From positions 3,693,206 to 3,757,205 of the forward strand of contig NC_059396.1 in the NCBI RefSeq assembly GCF_905220565.1: a stretch of DNA of 64,000 bases, written 5' to 3'. A program made the translations under genes and the position numbers. Positions 13,392 through 24,807 of the stretch are shown in pieces. The stretch is from Melitaea cinxia. Taxonomy: Eukaryota > Arthropoda > Insecta > Lepidoptera > Nymphalidae. The notes beneath the pieces were generated by a model, which saw nothing but the letters and a program-made list of their open reading frames with translations, was not told the origin of the DNA and searched no databases. How positions within the stretch are numbered: the first letter of the stretch is position 1; every line of letters starts with the position of its first letter.

Positions 13392-15140
13392 ACATACTTT
13401 CGCCAAATAGTATAACATAAATGAAATATTTTAAAAATCCCAGCGCACATTTTCCTGTAAAAATTTAAGAGCAGACACTTGTGTAATTCAAAAAGCGGAT
13501 AGAGGAATCTCTCGTGTTGTTTTACAACATGAAAATGTACGCGGATGTAGAAATATTTACTTGAATGACATGTTTGTATAGCTTTTTTAATACATTATCT
13601 AAATCGTCACTTGGTAAAAACGAAGAATTAATTTATAATACGATACAATAACTGAACTGCTTGACGTTGAACTATCTTGGGAACTGTTGGGTGAAAATTA
13701 TCGTTACATTTTCTAGATTTACGACAATCAAACGATATTTCAAATAGAGGAATTGAAAGTTTTATTCCGCCGGGTGTTATACGGTCTGTGAATAAGAAAA
13801 ATTGATGTGAAGCCAAACGATTTGAATCAAATCGTCGATTGCGCAGAAACTCGAGATGTGAATTGATCAAATATCTCTGATTTAACACCCGTAACAATTC
13901 CTGCATACAAAAGATGGAAGAAGATTAAATATCTATGTAGGTATACAAATTTAACTGTGTGAGAAATGCAAATTCTTCAAAAACCCCTAACTTTCAACTC
14001 GCGAGTTCATTCAAATTTAAAATTCTTAGTATTTTTTTCAATATGTATAACAGAATTTACCGCAAAATATTTTCTCAGAGTTAAACCAACACTTAAGTAG
14101 CACTTACCAGCAAAATTACACTTTTGAAGGCAGCGCACTGTGCTAACTTTAATTAAATCTCTACTTCTTATTTTTTTTTCTGTTAAATTTTATTGCCATT
14201 AAATATAAAACGCTTTTAGTTCATCATCTTTTCATTCTTTTTAAATCTGTTTAATAAGAAAGTAGCTAGTAGTAAGCTCTGTATCCCTGACAAAATCAAA
14301 TGCACGTAATTCCAACCTAATCCTTCATTAATTTCATATTCAGCAAATCACAAATGCTTTTGGCTTCGGAGGCTTCATTTATTATGGACATGTTAAGCCG
14401 GGTTCGGGATGCTTCAAACTCTCCGTTTCGGACTAAGTCTTGGATACAGGACTTTTGTCAATTTCGGACACCAAATGTTCAATATACAGTTCTAATTGGT
14501 TATATGAGAAACTTTTTTATTCTAACGTTCCATGTTTTTAAGAAACAACACACGTATTACAAATGGCTCTGCTAAAAAAAATTGTGCATTTCCGACGTTA
14601 CAATGATTTAGTAGCATATTTATATTTTGCATTTTTATCGCTTAGCTAAAATTGCAAATTTTTGGTTCTCTCAAAATCTTTTTTGGTAAAATATAAATAA
14701 TTTATTTTAGAACTATAACGAATTAACACAAAAATACTTTTTTATGCAAAAGTTGAAACTCATCAAAGCACAACTCTGGGTACATAATTCTTCAAAGAAC
14801 CCTTTAAATCGTATAACATTATTAAATCAGTCAATTATTTTGGAAACGACTCTTGTATCATTTAATTTTAACTTGAAGCGTAAGTACCTCGTATACGAAC
14901 AACAATCCACACGCGTTTCTTTAACACAACTTACAAGCACTCAAAAGTAATGAAATAGTTGGTTAAAAAATTACGGAAGTAGGTACGACTACAACATAGG
15001 CTTGTTTTTTCGATTTTTTTTGCACAGTAATACAAAGAAAAATACTTTAAAACAGCTTGTCATTGTGTCCATATACATATAAGACAAACACGGGATAAAT
15101 TTGTTAGGGACACTGCAAGCTTTTAGTTTTGTTCTTAGTA
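13392..15140. other. AT-rich noncoding DNA
   Basis: No gene can be supported. A 92-codon minus-strand frame at 13628-13906 has mixed composition but no recognisable domain or splice context, so it is not called. Confidence 0.5.
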
Positions 15141-15164
15141 ATTGAGATTATATTTATTATTATT

Positions 15165-15255
15165 ATTGGAACGAAGTTTCTTACGGCAGGCTTGACATTT
15201 GGCTGGGCGACCGAACTGAAAAAAATGTGAGACTAAAACCGTAAGAAAAATATAT
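15165..15255. repeat. Probable interspersed repeat fragment with inverted core
   Basis: A locally GC-richer segment follows an (ATT)n run and contains the inverted pair ttcttacgg (15178) and ccgtaagaa (15238). It resembles a short lepidopteran repeat, but only one copy is in the window. Confidence 0.35.
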
Positions 15256-16022
15256 AACGGCAGTGACGTAATATCAGTCACACGACTGTATAATATGACG
15301 TATGTATAACCGAACTCTTATGAGTTAAAAGCTAAACGCTATAAATGTTTGGCGTTTTTTGGTAAAATAATGAATTAAAATAGCTATCGTTGGGGTGTAG
15401 CGTCTATTTGTATAGTTCATTTTTTTTAAAGATTCCTAAATGGTAAACAAATATGGCGTAAGTTCGGAAGTCCGAGCACAGAAATCTACCTTTTACGTTT
15501 ACCTATATGTAGGAACTTTTAGGCCTTTGTGTACCTATTTGTATATTTAAATCCATGTTATTTAGCTGTAAGTTTTCCTATAAAATAAATAAATAAACTT
15601 GATGACAAATCGCTTTATGGTAACATTGTTTTATAACTTATTAACAAATTGTAGTTCGTGAAAATTTAAAATATAGGTAAAGGACACGGCCTATTTTGTC
15701 GTTCATTTTGTTCATTCATCCCTATTTGCCTTATAAAAAATATTTTGAAATGATATAATTGACATATTAAAAATTTTTAAAAATATTAATTACTAAACAA
15801 GTAAACACGTTTATTTTTGTATAGTTTTTAAATCTTCAATACGATATTAAATATAGCAAGTGAACTAACAAGTGATTTAGCCAGTAGGCCAGTTATAATA
15901 GTCGAAAACTAATTAGCGCAAAATTAAATATGTACGTAAGTATTAGTTTATAAATATAGTTAATGTACATGGATAATAATTCATATTGTACTCTGCCCTA
16001 CTAATTTTACTTGCAGTAATCG

Positions 16023-16082
16023 ATACTATAATTTAGAATTGTAGACCAATAGATTTTGGAAGTTGACTACATATTTTTAATT
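16023..16082. repeat. 60-bp exact direct repeat, copy 1 (partner 16623-16682)
   Basis: Sixty bases starting atactataatttagaattg are identical at 16023-16082 and 16623-16682, exactly 600 bp apart. Sequence diverges completely on both sides. The SINE at 16105-16431 lies between the copies. See the finding on possible assembly or template-switch origin. Confidence 0.95.
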
Positions 16083-16104
16083 AAGATTATGCAGTACTTG
16101 CTAC

Positions 16105-16431
16105 ATCATTCCAGCCTATTGCAGCCCACTGCTGGCCCATAGGCCTCCACAAGTTCGCGCCAAAAATGCGTGAACTCATGTGTGTTGCCCATAGTCACCA
16201 CGCTGGGCAGGCGGGTTGGTGACCGCAGGGCTGGCTTTGTCGCACCGAAGACGCTGCTGCCCGTCTTCGGCCTGTGTATTTCAAAGCCAGCGGTTAGATG
16301 GTTATCCCGCCATCGGTTGGCTTCTTAAGTTCCAAAGTGGTAGTGGAACCTTGTTATCCCTTAATCGCCTCTTGCGACACCCACGGGAAGAGAGGGGTGG
16401 CTATATTCTTTGGTGCCGTAGCCACACAGCA
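16105..16431 (-). mobile_element. SINE-like element with RTE-type tail, 13-bp target duplication
   Basis: This is a full copy of the family seen at 3316 and 32128, in minus orientation. The 5' end TGTGTGGCTAC lies at about 16421-16430 and the RTE-like tail at about 16110-16150. Exact 13-bp direct repeats (cagtacttgctac) at 16092-16104 and 16432-16444 bound it. The perfect duplication suggests a fairly recent insertion. A plus-strand open frame across it is spurious. Confidence 0.9.
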
Positions 16432-16622
16432 CAGTACTTGCTACGTTTACTGTTTATTCATTTAGCATATAACTTTTTTGCAACATATACTAACTAAAGC
16501 CAAATGCAGTACAACACCATTACTATATTTTTAGTAGTATTAAATAATGTCCCTAAAGTTTATGATCCATTAATAAATGTGATCAATCTTGATCGTGAAC
16601 TCTAATATATAATTCAGTTTCA

Positions 16623-16682
16623 ATACTATAATTTAGAATTGTAGACCAATAGATTTTGGAAGTTGACTACATATTTTTAATT
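16623..16682. repeat. 60-bp exact direct repeat, copy 2
   Basis: Identical to 16023-16082; see that entry. Confidence 0.95.
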
Positions 16683-16683
16683 G

Positions 16684-17230
16684 CATTTATGTTTCTATAA
16701 AAATATTTTAAATGGTTGTTTGTTAAAATTGTATATTTCAAAAGAACGATAACTTGATGACTAAAGGTATATATTTGAAATCAACAAGCTGTTAATATTT
16801 TAGACACCAAATATGGACATAATCTTAAAAAATACTGACAATGTGAATGTTAGACGTACAGAAGTTGTAGACTTTGTTCAGCTATATGTAAAACGAACAA
16901 CGTGGTTGAAATTGTCACGGTAATTATCTACATACCAAATATGAAAACTGACAATGTAAAACATTTCATCCATCGAGCACTGAAAGAAAGAAGAGTACTA
17001 TACTGAAGAGATTTCGGAATACTTGTTGAAAATTGCCATCAGCTTTTTCCAAATTGACAGTATTGAGTGGGTGTTTAAAAATTATTCCAATTTTCTAAAG
17101 GAACTTTAAGGGTTGTTTGGATTAGTCAAACTGAACATTTCGTAGGACGACTCATTTCGTAGTTAACACGGATTACAAGACATATTAAAATAAATTAAGT
17201 ATATCAATAAATTTCGACGAAGATCTCCGA
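16684..17230. other. AT-rich noncoding DNA
   Basis: No gene, RNA gene or recognised repeat is seen. Confidence 0.5.
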
Positions 17231-17235
17231 CTGCA

Positions 17236-17482
17236 ATTCGCGGGGGGGGATCACCGGCCACCCCGAATTCCGCATACATGGCCATACTCCTGATTAACGC
17301 GGTGTACAGCCCACCAGGACCACCCACGTTCGGCAGCAGCCTTTTCAGTCAGACGGCGGTTCCCACGATTCTCGGGGCTAGCTGGGCAAAATCAGGCCCC
17401 CAAGCCCACCCAGGTACCTCATCTGGGTCTGGACAGGGCACCCGGACTGGAATCCCATCCAGAGTCGACCGCATGCGTACGT
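17236..17482. repeat. GC-rich insert, probable retroelement fragment
   Basis: About 250 bp of GC-rich sequence starts with a G-run near 17241 and ends near gtcgaccgcatgcgtacg. It contrasts with AT-rich flanks. A 73-codon Pro/Gly/Ser-rich plus-strand frame lies inside, without a recognisable domain. I find no clean target duplication. It may be a truncated non-LTR element or other transferred GC-rich DNA. Confidence 0.4.
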
Positions 17483-17508
17483 TTGATAAATATTTGTAAA
17501 ACAAATAA

Positions 17509-17968
17509 GGGGGCGTTCATAAAATACGTGAGATCTTTAAGGGAGGGAGGGGTCGAATCAAATCTCATCTAATCTTACGTTGGAGAGAAACGAAAGAAAA
17601 TTATACTATTGGTCCATTTAATCCAGATTGTACATGCTTAAGATTTAATCTTAAGCGTAATCGTAATACGATTAAGATCATTCACTAATTCGTTCGAAAG
17701 AAAATAATTTTATCCATACTTCGACGTTATACATCTACTGTCTGATTACTAGTCTTACCTAGTCGTAAATAAAAGCACGAAGCATTTTTTTTTTCTTTTT
17801 ACAATAACAATCCAACGCGTTTACGTTAGAAACCCAGATTTTGAAAAATTTCACGTGAGGTTGGGGGCTGGGGGACGGGGTTGAATAAAATCTCACAACA
17901 TCTCACCAGGGGGGGAGGAAGTGACAGAAAATTAAAAAAAACACCTCACGTAATTTATAGACGCCCCC
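17509..17968. mobile_element. MITE with GGGGGCGT termini and TAA target duplication (PIF/Harbinger-like)
   Basis: The ends GGGGGCGTTCATAAAA and the reverse complement of the 3' end match at about 20 of 23 positions. TAA trinucleotides flank both sides (17506-17508, 17969-17971). A 3-bp TAA/TTA duplication with G-rich termini is the known signature of the PIF/Harbinger superfamily. There is no transposase in the 460 bp. Internal features include a palindrome (gcttaagatt/aatcttaagc at about 17637-17660) and G-runs near the right end. Confidence 0.8.
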
Positions 17969-17971
17969 TAA

Positions 17972-18502
17972 ACCTACAATAAAATATAAAGTATGTACTC
18001 GTACGTATTTGAAAATTCTGATTTTCATTTAATCAACATTTAATCATGAAACTCTTACGTAATCAGACAGAACTTAAGAAAATAGAACTGCGGGAAATTC
18101 TTGTATAAACTAATAAAATAAATATGTCAGACCAATCTCCAGGCTTTCATTACAGAAAAATGAGTATATAACAAACCCATGTGGAGCTCACAGCAGGCTT
18201 TTAGCGTTTCGCTGAATTTGTTACAGTAATAGTATTATTTTTCCTTTAAGTTCCATTCTTATTTTAACTTTATTTAGCTTAACCAATGTTGATTCTGTAA
18301 ATTTATATTTTATTATGCTATCGCCTAATTAAATCTTACTTGCCATCTTGTAGTCACATAAACTTTAGCCATTGAACTTTATTCTTGACTTAATTAATAA
18401 ATATATAAATAGTTTTTTAAACTGAAAAGCGTAATGTAAATTTTATAAAATAATCTTTTTTAATTGAAACAAATATTAAAAGTTCCTCTGAAATTAATAA
18501 TA
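17972..18502. other. AT-rich noncoding DNA
   Basis: No gene or recognised repeat. Confidence 0.5.
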
Positions 18503-18515
18503 AAATACAAGTCAT

Positions 18516-18632
18516 CAGTCAGTCATTCAGTCAGTTCAGCCTATTGCAGTCCACGGCTGGACATGTGCCTCCGTAAGTTCACGCCAGACATCCCGGTTTT
18601 CCGCAATCCTCATCCAGTGAAATAAATAAAAT
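18516..18632 (-). mobile_element. 5'-truncated RTE-type LINE tail with perfect 13-bp target duplication
   Basis: Read on the minus strand, the insert encodes the last ~26 residues of an RTE-type polyprotein (RIAENRDVWRELTEAHVQPW, then TAIG and a stop). A short TGAC-type repeat tail follows at 18516-18536. Exact 13-bp direct repeats (aaatacaagtcat) at 18503-18515 and 18633-18645 flank the insert. It matches the longer copy at 59657-59938. The truncated 5' end and the intact duplication are classic target-primed reverse transcription products. Confidence 0.9.
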
Positions 18633-18741
18633 AAATACAAGTCATATACAATACGCTTAATTATAATAATGATATATTTTGTGTACATGGAGATTAAATT
18701 GTTAAAGATGCGAATAGACAATTCAGACTCGTGATTATGGT

Positions 18742-19615
18742 ATTTATTTATTTATTTATTTTATACTTTTTGCACACCAATACATAATTGACAAAATACA
18801 GAATTACATTAATCGTAAGCAACACAGTTTCATTAGTTGCAACAGGCGGCCTTATCGCTAATGCAAGGATTTCTTCCGGGCCTACCTTTGGGCAGAGGAC
18901 TGATATAGAAATTGTGGAAAGGGGCAAAAATTGTATGAAAGAAAGAAAAACAAATAAATAAAATATATCTATAATATAGCATACATACTTACAAACAAAC
19001 ACACATACATACATATATACATAAATATACATAAACAAATACATAAAACATATTTACATTAAAATGAGTAAGACGAAGGGAAACAAAAGACAACATTAAA
19101 ATCAAATAATATAAATAATAAGTAATAGTAATTACATTATTCAACATCATTTAAGATGAGAAATACATTTCTTTGATGACTTTCATAAAAGTATTCAATG
19201 ATTGTGCGAGTTTTATAGTGAGTGACTGGTGTTAATGAATTCCACAACCGACAAGCTTCAACAGAAAAGGACTTCGAGTAAAAGTTTGAGGAGTAGGGCG
19301 GGATCTTTAAAATAAGGTTATCTTTTGAGCGCAGTGGTCGTTCGCGGGTGTCACAAAGGCACTCAAACTGCTGCTTAAGATACATTGGTGTAGCTGGACT
19401 AATCAGGATATAATATAGAAGAGACGGGATGAGAGCATTCCTGCGAAATTCGATAGGAAGCCATTTGAGCTTTTTACGAAAATCGGAAACATATATTTAC
19501 GCAAACCTTATGTCATCCAAAAATGGTGGAGAAAAAGCTATATACTGTTGCACGTTAGTTAAAAAGCAGTGATTGTTGGAATAAAGTGTAAGTTGCTGAA
19601 CTTCTTGGTATATTA
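18742..19615 (-). mobile_element. 5'-truncated LINE with RT C-terminal ORF remnant (Jockey/CR1-like)
   Basis: The minus strand encodes the C-terminal tail of a non-LTR retrotransposon polyprotein at 19137-19490, including LKIPPYSSNFYSKSFSVEAC followed by RLWNSL, a motif typical of the post-RT region of Jockey/CR1-type LINEs. The frame upstream is cut by a stop near 19490, so it is a dead copy. Below 19137 is a ~380-bp 3' UTR with the 'aggcggccttatcgct' motif. A 3' (AAAT)n tail lies at 18742-18760. The 5' boundary near 19615 is approximate. Clade assignment is by motif recall, not alignment. Confidence 0.75.
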
Positions 19616-19816
19616 TTTTTAACATTATCAAAAAAAAAATCATTTAGGTTATTGTATTATAAAAATTAACAGCTGATATGCTGATATGAAAACTACGATT
19701 ACAATTCTGATAACTATAAAATATATATACATTCAAAATCATACTTAACAGAGTTACAAAATTTAAATTATACAAACACTCTTGTTACAAAAGCAAAAAA
19801 ATGTTTTTGTTAATGA

Positions 19817-20600
19817 TTGTGTTTGCTCGCAAACGAAAAATAATTGTGTTTGCTCGCAAACGAAAAAAAAACCGACTTCAATCACATCGACGGGTAATAC
19901 AACGTAGATCGACGCAAAAATAGTCAAGTAACTACGCGTTATCAAAGATTACTCAAAAAGTTGTAATCAGATCTCAATAAAATTTATATGTGATCACATG
20001 ACAAACATCAGCTATCGATTAAATTAAAAATTATCAAAATCGGTACACCCAGTAAAAAGTTATTGCGGATTTTCAAGAAGTTCCCGCGATTTCTCTGGGA
20101 TCCCATCATCAGATCCTGGTTTCCTTATCATGGTACTAAACTAGGGATATCTTCTTTCCAACAAAAAAAGAATTATCAAAATTGGGTACACCCAGTAAAA
20201 AGTTATTGTGGATTTTCAAGAGTTTCCCTCGATTTCTCTGGGATCCCATCATTAGATCCTGGTTTCCTTATCATGGTACTAAGCTTGGGATATCTCCTTT
20301 GCAACAAAAAAAGAATTATCAAAATCGGTACATCCAGTAGAAAGTTATGTGGTATAATACAACGTAGGTCGACGAAAAAAGCGTCAAGTAAAAACGCATT
20401 ATTAGATATAGCTCGAAAAGTAGTTGTTAGATCTCAAATAAATTTAAATGGGACCAATTGGCACACACCACCTTTCGATTAAAAGAAAATTTGTCGAAAT
20501 TGCTCCACCCAGTCAAAAGTTCTGATGTAACATACATTAAAAAAAAAAAAAAAAAAAATACAGTCGAATTGAGAACCTCCTCCTTTTTTGGAAGTCGGTT
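19817..20600 (+). mobile_element. AACCGACTTC element, copy 1 (with duplicated linker)
   Basis: The element has a leader hairpin (gtttgctcgcaaac, present here in two tandem copies), then AACCGACTTC. It ends in GAAGTCGGTT at 20591-20600, so it has short terminal inverted repeats. Internally it has two ~200-bp related modules, each running from 'acgta(g)tcgacgaaaaa' to 'atcggtacacccagt', separated by a linker. In this copy the 142-bp linker is tandemly duplicated (starts at 20031, 20173 and, partially, 20316). Open frames here are spurious. Class unknown. Confidence 0.85.
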
Positions 20601-20604
20601 AAAA

Positions 20605-21188
20605 AACCGACTTCAATTACATCGACAAGTAATACAACGTAGATCGACGAAAAAATAATCAAGCAACTACGCGTTATCAAAGATTACTCAAAAAGTAGTT
20701 ATCAGATCTCGATAAAATTTATATGTGACCACATATTAAACATCAGCTTTCGATTAAATAAAAAATTATCAAAATCGGTACACCCAGTAAAAAGTTATTA
20801 CAGATTTTCGAGAGATTCCCTCGATTTCTCTGGGATCTCATCATCAGATCCTGGTTTCCTTATCACGGTACCAAACTAGGGATATCCCCTTTCTAACAAA
20901 AAAAGAATTATCGAAATCGTTACATCCAGTAGAAAGTAATGCGATATAATACAACGTAGGTCGACGAAAAAAGCGACAAGTAAAAACGCATTATTAGATA
21001 TTACTCGAAAACTAGTTGTTAGATCTCAAATAAATTTAAATGGGACCAATTGGCACACACCACCTTTCGATTAAAACAAAATTTGTCGAAATCGGTCTAC
21101 CCGGTCAAAGTTCTGATGTAACATACATAAAAAAAAAAAAAAAAAATACAGTCGAATTGAGAACCTCCTCCTTTTTTGGAAGTCGGTT
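20605..21188 (+). mobile_element. AACCGACTTC element, copy 2, head-to-tail with copy 1
   Basis: It starts four bases after copy 1 ends, making the junction GAAGTCGGTTaaaaAACCGACTTC-like palindrome. It lacks the leader hairpin and has a single linker module. It ends with the poly(A)-cagtcgaattgag-GAAGTCGGTT terminus. Confidence 0.85.
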
Positions 21189-22091
21189 AAAAAACCAATT
21201 ACCAATTTAAATTAATTTAGATTCCAAGTCATCAAAGGATAGTTGGTTAATGAAAATCTATGTACTCTTTTAAATAAAACCACTCTAGTTGAAAATCAAA
21301 AATTAAAATAAATTGGGATAATTATTGGAAAGTAAATAATAACTGAAAACATTTACCATAGTAATGTATACGTTTTTTTTACACCATCAGAAAGTAGAGA
21401 TTTCAACGTACAAAAACCTACCGACTTTTTTTAAAAGCTGATATTTTGACCTAAGAATTTTCAATTAAAAATGAGGATGGTTTTTCATATTGAGGTCCAA
21501 ATTAGGTTAAAAAATTAATATTTTAAATGAAAAAAATTACAGTGTGTTTAGAACATAAAAAGGTAAGTTTTCACGAAATATTGTAAAAAAAAAATTTTTG
21601 TTAAAGATATACATTCCATTACGAATTTTTCACATGAATTTTGAGGTTATGTGAAAACAGTGTAAATACAAAAGTTGTAGATTTTGTTACTACCTACAAC
21701 TTTGCCATTGAACTATTTTCTATAGGATTTGTAGTTTCGGAAGCCGTTTTTTTCAGATCGCCTGTAATTTATTTTTCCTTTCATTTTCGTTGTATTCTTC
21801 TACATTGGGTCTCATATTACTATATTTTTTTTTATTGATTCAAAAGCTAAAAGTACTGGTCTAAAAGGTTTAGTTGAGAATTAAATTCTAGCCTTTAAAA
21901 ATTATTCGACAGCGACATCTATACGATAACCAATGCATTTCAATTAACAGGAGAAATGAACAGTTGCTTTGCGTTTAAAATGTCGACAAGATTAACATCA
22001 CAGTCGACATTAACTAATTCGAAAAATGGCATAATAACGGTTATTAATTCGTAATTTTTTTTGATTACACAACAAAAAAAGCAACAAACTA
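21189..22091. other. AT-rich DNA, possible old repeat
   Basis: No gene is supported. The 21360-21790 segment (around 'acaaaagttgtagatttt' and 'cctacaactttgcc', an imperfect inverted pair) has repeat-like character, but no second copy is in the window. Confidence 0.4.
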
Positions 22092-22328
22092 AATCGACAA
22101 GTAATACAACTTTATATATAGATGTGTATTGGCTAACAGGAGTCTCAAATATGTATTTCTTTCCACATATGTCAATGTTAATATAAATAAATATCTATAC
22201 AACATACAACAAAAGTAAATTGCAGCCTTCGATTTAAAAAAAACCTCCAAATCGGTCCACCAATAAAAAGGTAACAAGCAAAAAAAACAGTCGAATTGAG
22301 AAGCTCTTCTTTTTTTTCGAAGTCAGTT
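22092..22328 (+). mobile_element. AACCGACTTC element, internally deleted remnant
   Basis: It retains the 5' 'aaatcgacaagtaatacaac' and the 3' 'cagtcgaattgagaa...cgaagtcagtt' ends but lacks most of the two internal modules. Confidence 0.7.
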
Positions 22329-22568
22329 AAAAATTTAATAAAGTTTAAGATTGGATGACAGAAATTTTAATTTTGTTATTTTCAAAGTTATGCGTTACAG
22401 CGTCATCTATGAGATTTACCGTAAATTGCATTTGGCAACTGTAACAGCTAGTTCTCACTTAATGCAATAGGTGTCGCTATAAGTAAAATTTTTGAAAGAA
22501 AGACGTTTCTTACTCTTGACATCATATTTTCTTCTATAAAGATTATATTTATTGAAATATTAACTAAC

Positions 22569-22844
22569 CTGCTCAATATCGACGTTTACCAAACTAGCCT
22601 CCCAGAAGTCTTCAATGTTCTCAGGAAAGTCGCACTCATTACGTGGGTCCGGGCTTAAACCTGGATCCCTGGTCTTGAACACAAAGATCAAACCACCATC
22701 TGTTTCTTCAGGTCGCCAGGATCCACACATCGTTGCAACAGTTCTCCGATTATCAGCAGTCTCTAACACTTCAATTTTCATCTTTTTCACACGACTGTGT
22801 TTTAAACTTGAATCACTTTTTGTTTTGGGACAAACATTAGCCAT
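22569..22844 (-). CDS. Candidate first coding exon of an unrecognised protein
   Basis: The minus-strand frame from ATG at 22842-22844 runs 92 codons (276 nt, phase 0) to a strong splice donor (CAG|GTTAGT, exon end at 22569). The ATG context (caagaATGG) is favourable, and codon composition is far more GC- and charge-balanced than surrounding DNA. The product begins MANVCPKTKSDSSLKHSRVK. It has a basic N-terminal third, a mixed central part with Trp-Arg-Pro and Gly-Gly, then an acidic end (PENIEDFWEASLVNVDIEQ). There is no signal peptide or membrane segment. I do not recognise a family. The frame stays open about 35 codons upstream of this ATG, in low-complexity sequence. No downstream exon was identified. 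A retrocopied exon or a transposon-encoded ORF cannot be excluded. Confidence 0.5.
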
Positions 22845-24144
22845 TCTTGTTAACTTGTATAAATTATTTTTTGGAAGCGAGAATGAAAATGCTAACTTTT
22901 TAATAAAAAATGTTTTAAAATTAAATATTTTATTTAAAAATGTATGCATGTAAACAGATTTAAATTTAATACTTTAGTTCACAATACAATCAGTGATAGT
23001 TGAGTAAATAAATTTATTTCTGGATTTATCAGTTGGGCCAGGGAAGCGCTGTTGATTTCGCCAATTTCACGTGGGATAGAACAGACACCAAGGAGGATCA
23101 TAAGTGTGGTTGAGATTGTAATTTAATAGTTTAGTAAAAGATAAATCCTATTAAAATTAACGAAAAATTAGAGCAAAGCAATTTAAAAAATTTAGACTGG
23201 TAGCGTTAAATTTTTTATATTTTCCGATCCGATCCTATGTCCATTTTAACATCAGTACTTTTAATTTTTATTTCTTTTAAGTAAAATATTATTCCCTCAC
23301 ATAGCAATAATACATATATTTAATATATTTTAAGTTATAAGAATGTATTTAAGTCTATTTATTTATAATGAAAATATTAAGTACAAAAAGATATTATGTT
23401 GATATAAAGTGCACCGGGCACACGTTATTACATTAAATGTTATGTTTTTAGGAGCTTATATTAATTTTCACTCAAAACACTGAAAAAGAGTTCTAAATCA
23501 CAAAGTTTTAGGTTAGTCTTGAAACCTACGGATTACCACGGCATGTCAGTTGTCAAAACAATGGGTGCCTTCTACTTAAGGGCCTGTACAACGCTTTCGA
23601 CCACGGCATCTAAAATTGCCGATCCCGGATCCACTAACGCAAAAAACGCCGCGGGCGTAGGCTAATTTTATAAGTAGCACGCAATTTGAAAGCTGTCGGG
23701 TATTATCTGTGTGCTCTCGATATGGTGGCATCGGGAAAACCTGGGAAAACATGCTGTGAGACTTGTGAGTACATATTTCGCATCATCACATGGATTGGAA
23801 TCAAATTTACTTGAATATATATTCACGTAAATTTATCGTTGCGTTTTTGATGAATTGAATGAGAGATAACATTCACGATTTAACATTGACAGTTGTTTTT
23901 TTAAATTCCCGCCACATTTTGATGAAAGCCAACTCTAAACCACCTATATTTTGTGGTCAAAGTGAGGGCGATTTGGTCACAAACAGTGACGTCATGTAAC
24001 GTCGAGCGACGACTACGGGCCTTTGGTGCCTAGGTAGAACGATAGAAAGAAATGCTACTGTCGTTACGGTCGCTTAGCGGAACACACCCAATGTTTTAGT
24101 AATGTCAGAAAAGGTATTCCATTTCACGAAAATTTATTATATTA
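22845..24144. promoter_or_regulatory. Upstream region of the minus-strand exon, possible promoter
   Basis: There is no recognised repeat. 23570-23780 and 23940-24080 are GC- and CpG-richer than the surroundings. The region has a perfect CRE palindrome (TGACGTCA, 23987-23994) and a short plus-strand open stretch, ATG at 23722 (MVASGKPGKTCCET), running into a donor-like T|GTGAGT at 23764/23765. These could mark a divergent promoter and a second, plus-strand gene, but the evidence is weak. Confidence 0.25.
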
Positions 24145-24445
24145 CTAGCTGCCCCAGCAAACGTTGTCTTGCCGCTAGACGCCATTAAAAAATATGGGTT
24201 GGTGGTAGAAGGGTGAAAATTTAGGGTTGTGTGTGTTTTTCAATGCCAAATCATAATAAAATAAAAATATAAAATTTTGTCAAAAATATAAAAAACATGT
24301 TTAGGGGTAGGCCTTATCATTTTAGAGTACAAAAACCAGATGTTGGCCGATTCTCAGATCAACCCGATATGCACAAAATGAAAATTTTAGAAAAATCAGT
24401 TCAGCCGGTTCGGAGGAGTATGGTAACTAACATTGTGACACGAGA
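24145..24445 (-). mobile_element. Short Helitron, minus orientation
   Basis: On the minus strand it starts TCTCGTGTCACAATG (5' TC at 24444-24445) and ends in CTAG (24145-24148) followed by T. The same termini occur at 45589-45771 and 62819-62991. Helitrons are known to begin TC, end CTRR and insert next to T without target duplication. There is no Rep/helicase, so it is non-autonomous. Confidence 0.75.
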
Positions 24446-24807
24446 ATTTTATATACAAGATATTATATGTTTAAAGAATTTATTCTCAAAAAGAAAATTC
24501 ACTTACATGAGAACAACATAATAAATGTATAATACAAATATTCGCCTTATAAGTAGGTACTTAGTTAACGGAATATAGTATAAATAAGTCGTTTTATATT
24601 TGTTCTTAATAATAAAAGTGGGTATTCTCTAAAATATATTTTGATAGTTGAGACTTAAATCCATTAACTGAACTTACATTTTTTATATAGGGATGTAATT
24701 TGTTATAAAGTTGTGCTCCATCGAAAGTAATATTTTTTTTTGCAAATTTGGTTCTTACTTTTGGGATAACTGTAAGCTTGGTCTACGGGTGCTACGTTTA
24801 CTAGGGT

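Noticed and set aside
13628..13906. 92-codon minus-strand frame
   Set aside because: It has mixed composition but no domain, splice signals or neighbouring exons; considered chance.
16216..16497. 93-codon plus-strand open frame
   Set aside because: Antisense to a SINE copy; homologous frames at 34522 and 32164 come from the same repeat.
17236..17482. Cloning-vector contamination (suggested by clustered restriction-like sites such as gtcgacc and gcatgc)
   Set aside because: The sequence does not match a polylinker order I know, and the rest of the block has no vector features; a GC-rich retroelement fragment is more likely.
20063..20482. 139-codon plus-strand frame with an internal repeat
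   Set aside because: It follows the duplicated 142-bp linker of the AACCGACTTC element; the protein repeat is the DNA repeat. Other copies have stops.
22615..22953. 112-codon plus-strand frame
   Set aside because: It is the antisense shadow of the minus-strand exon, which has a start context, donor site and better composition.
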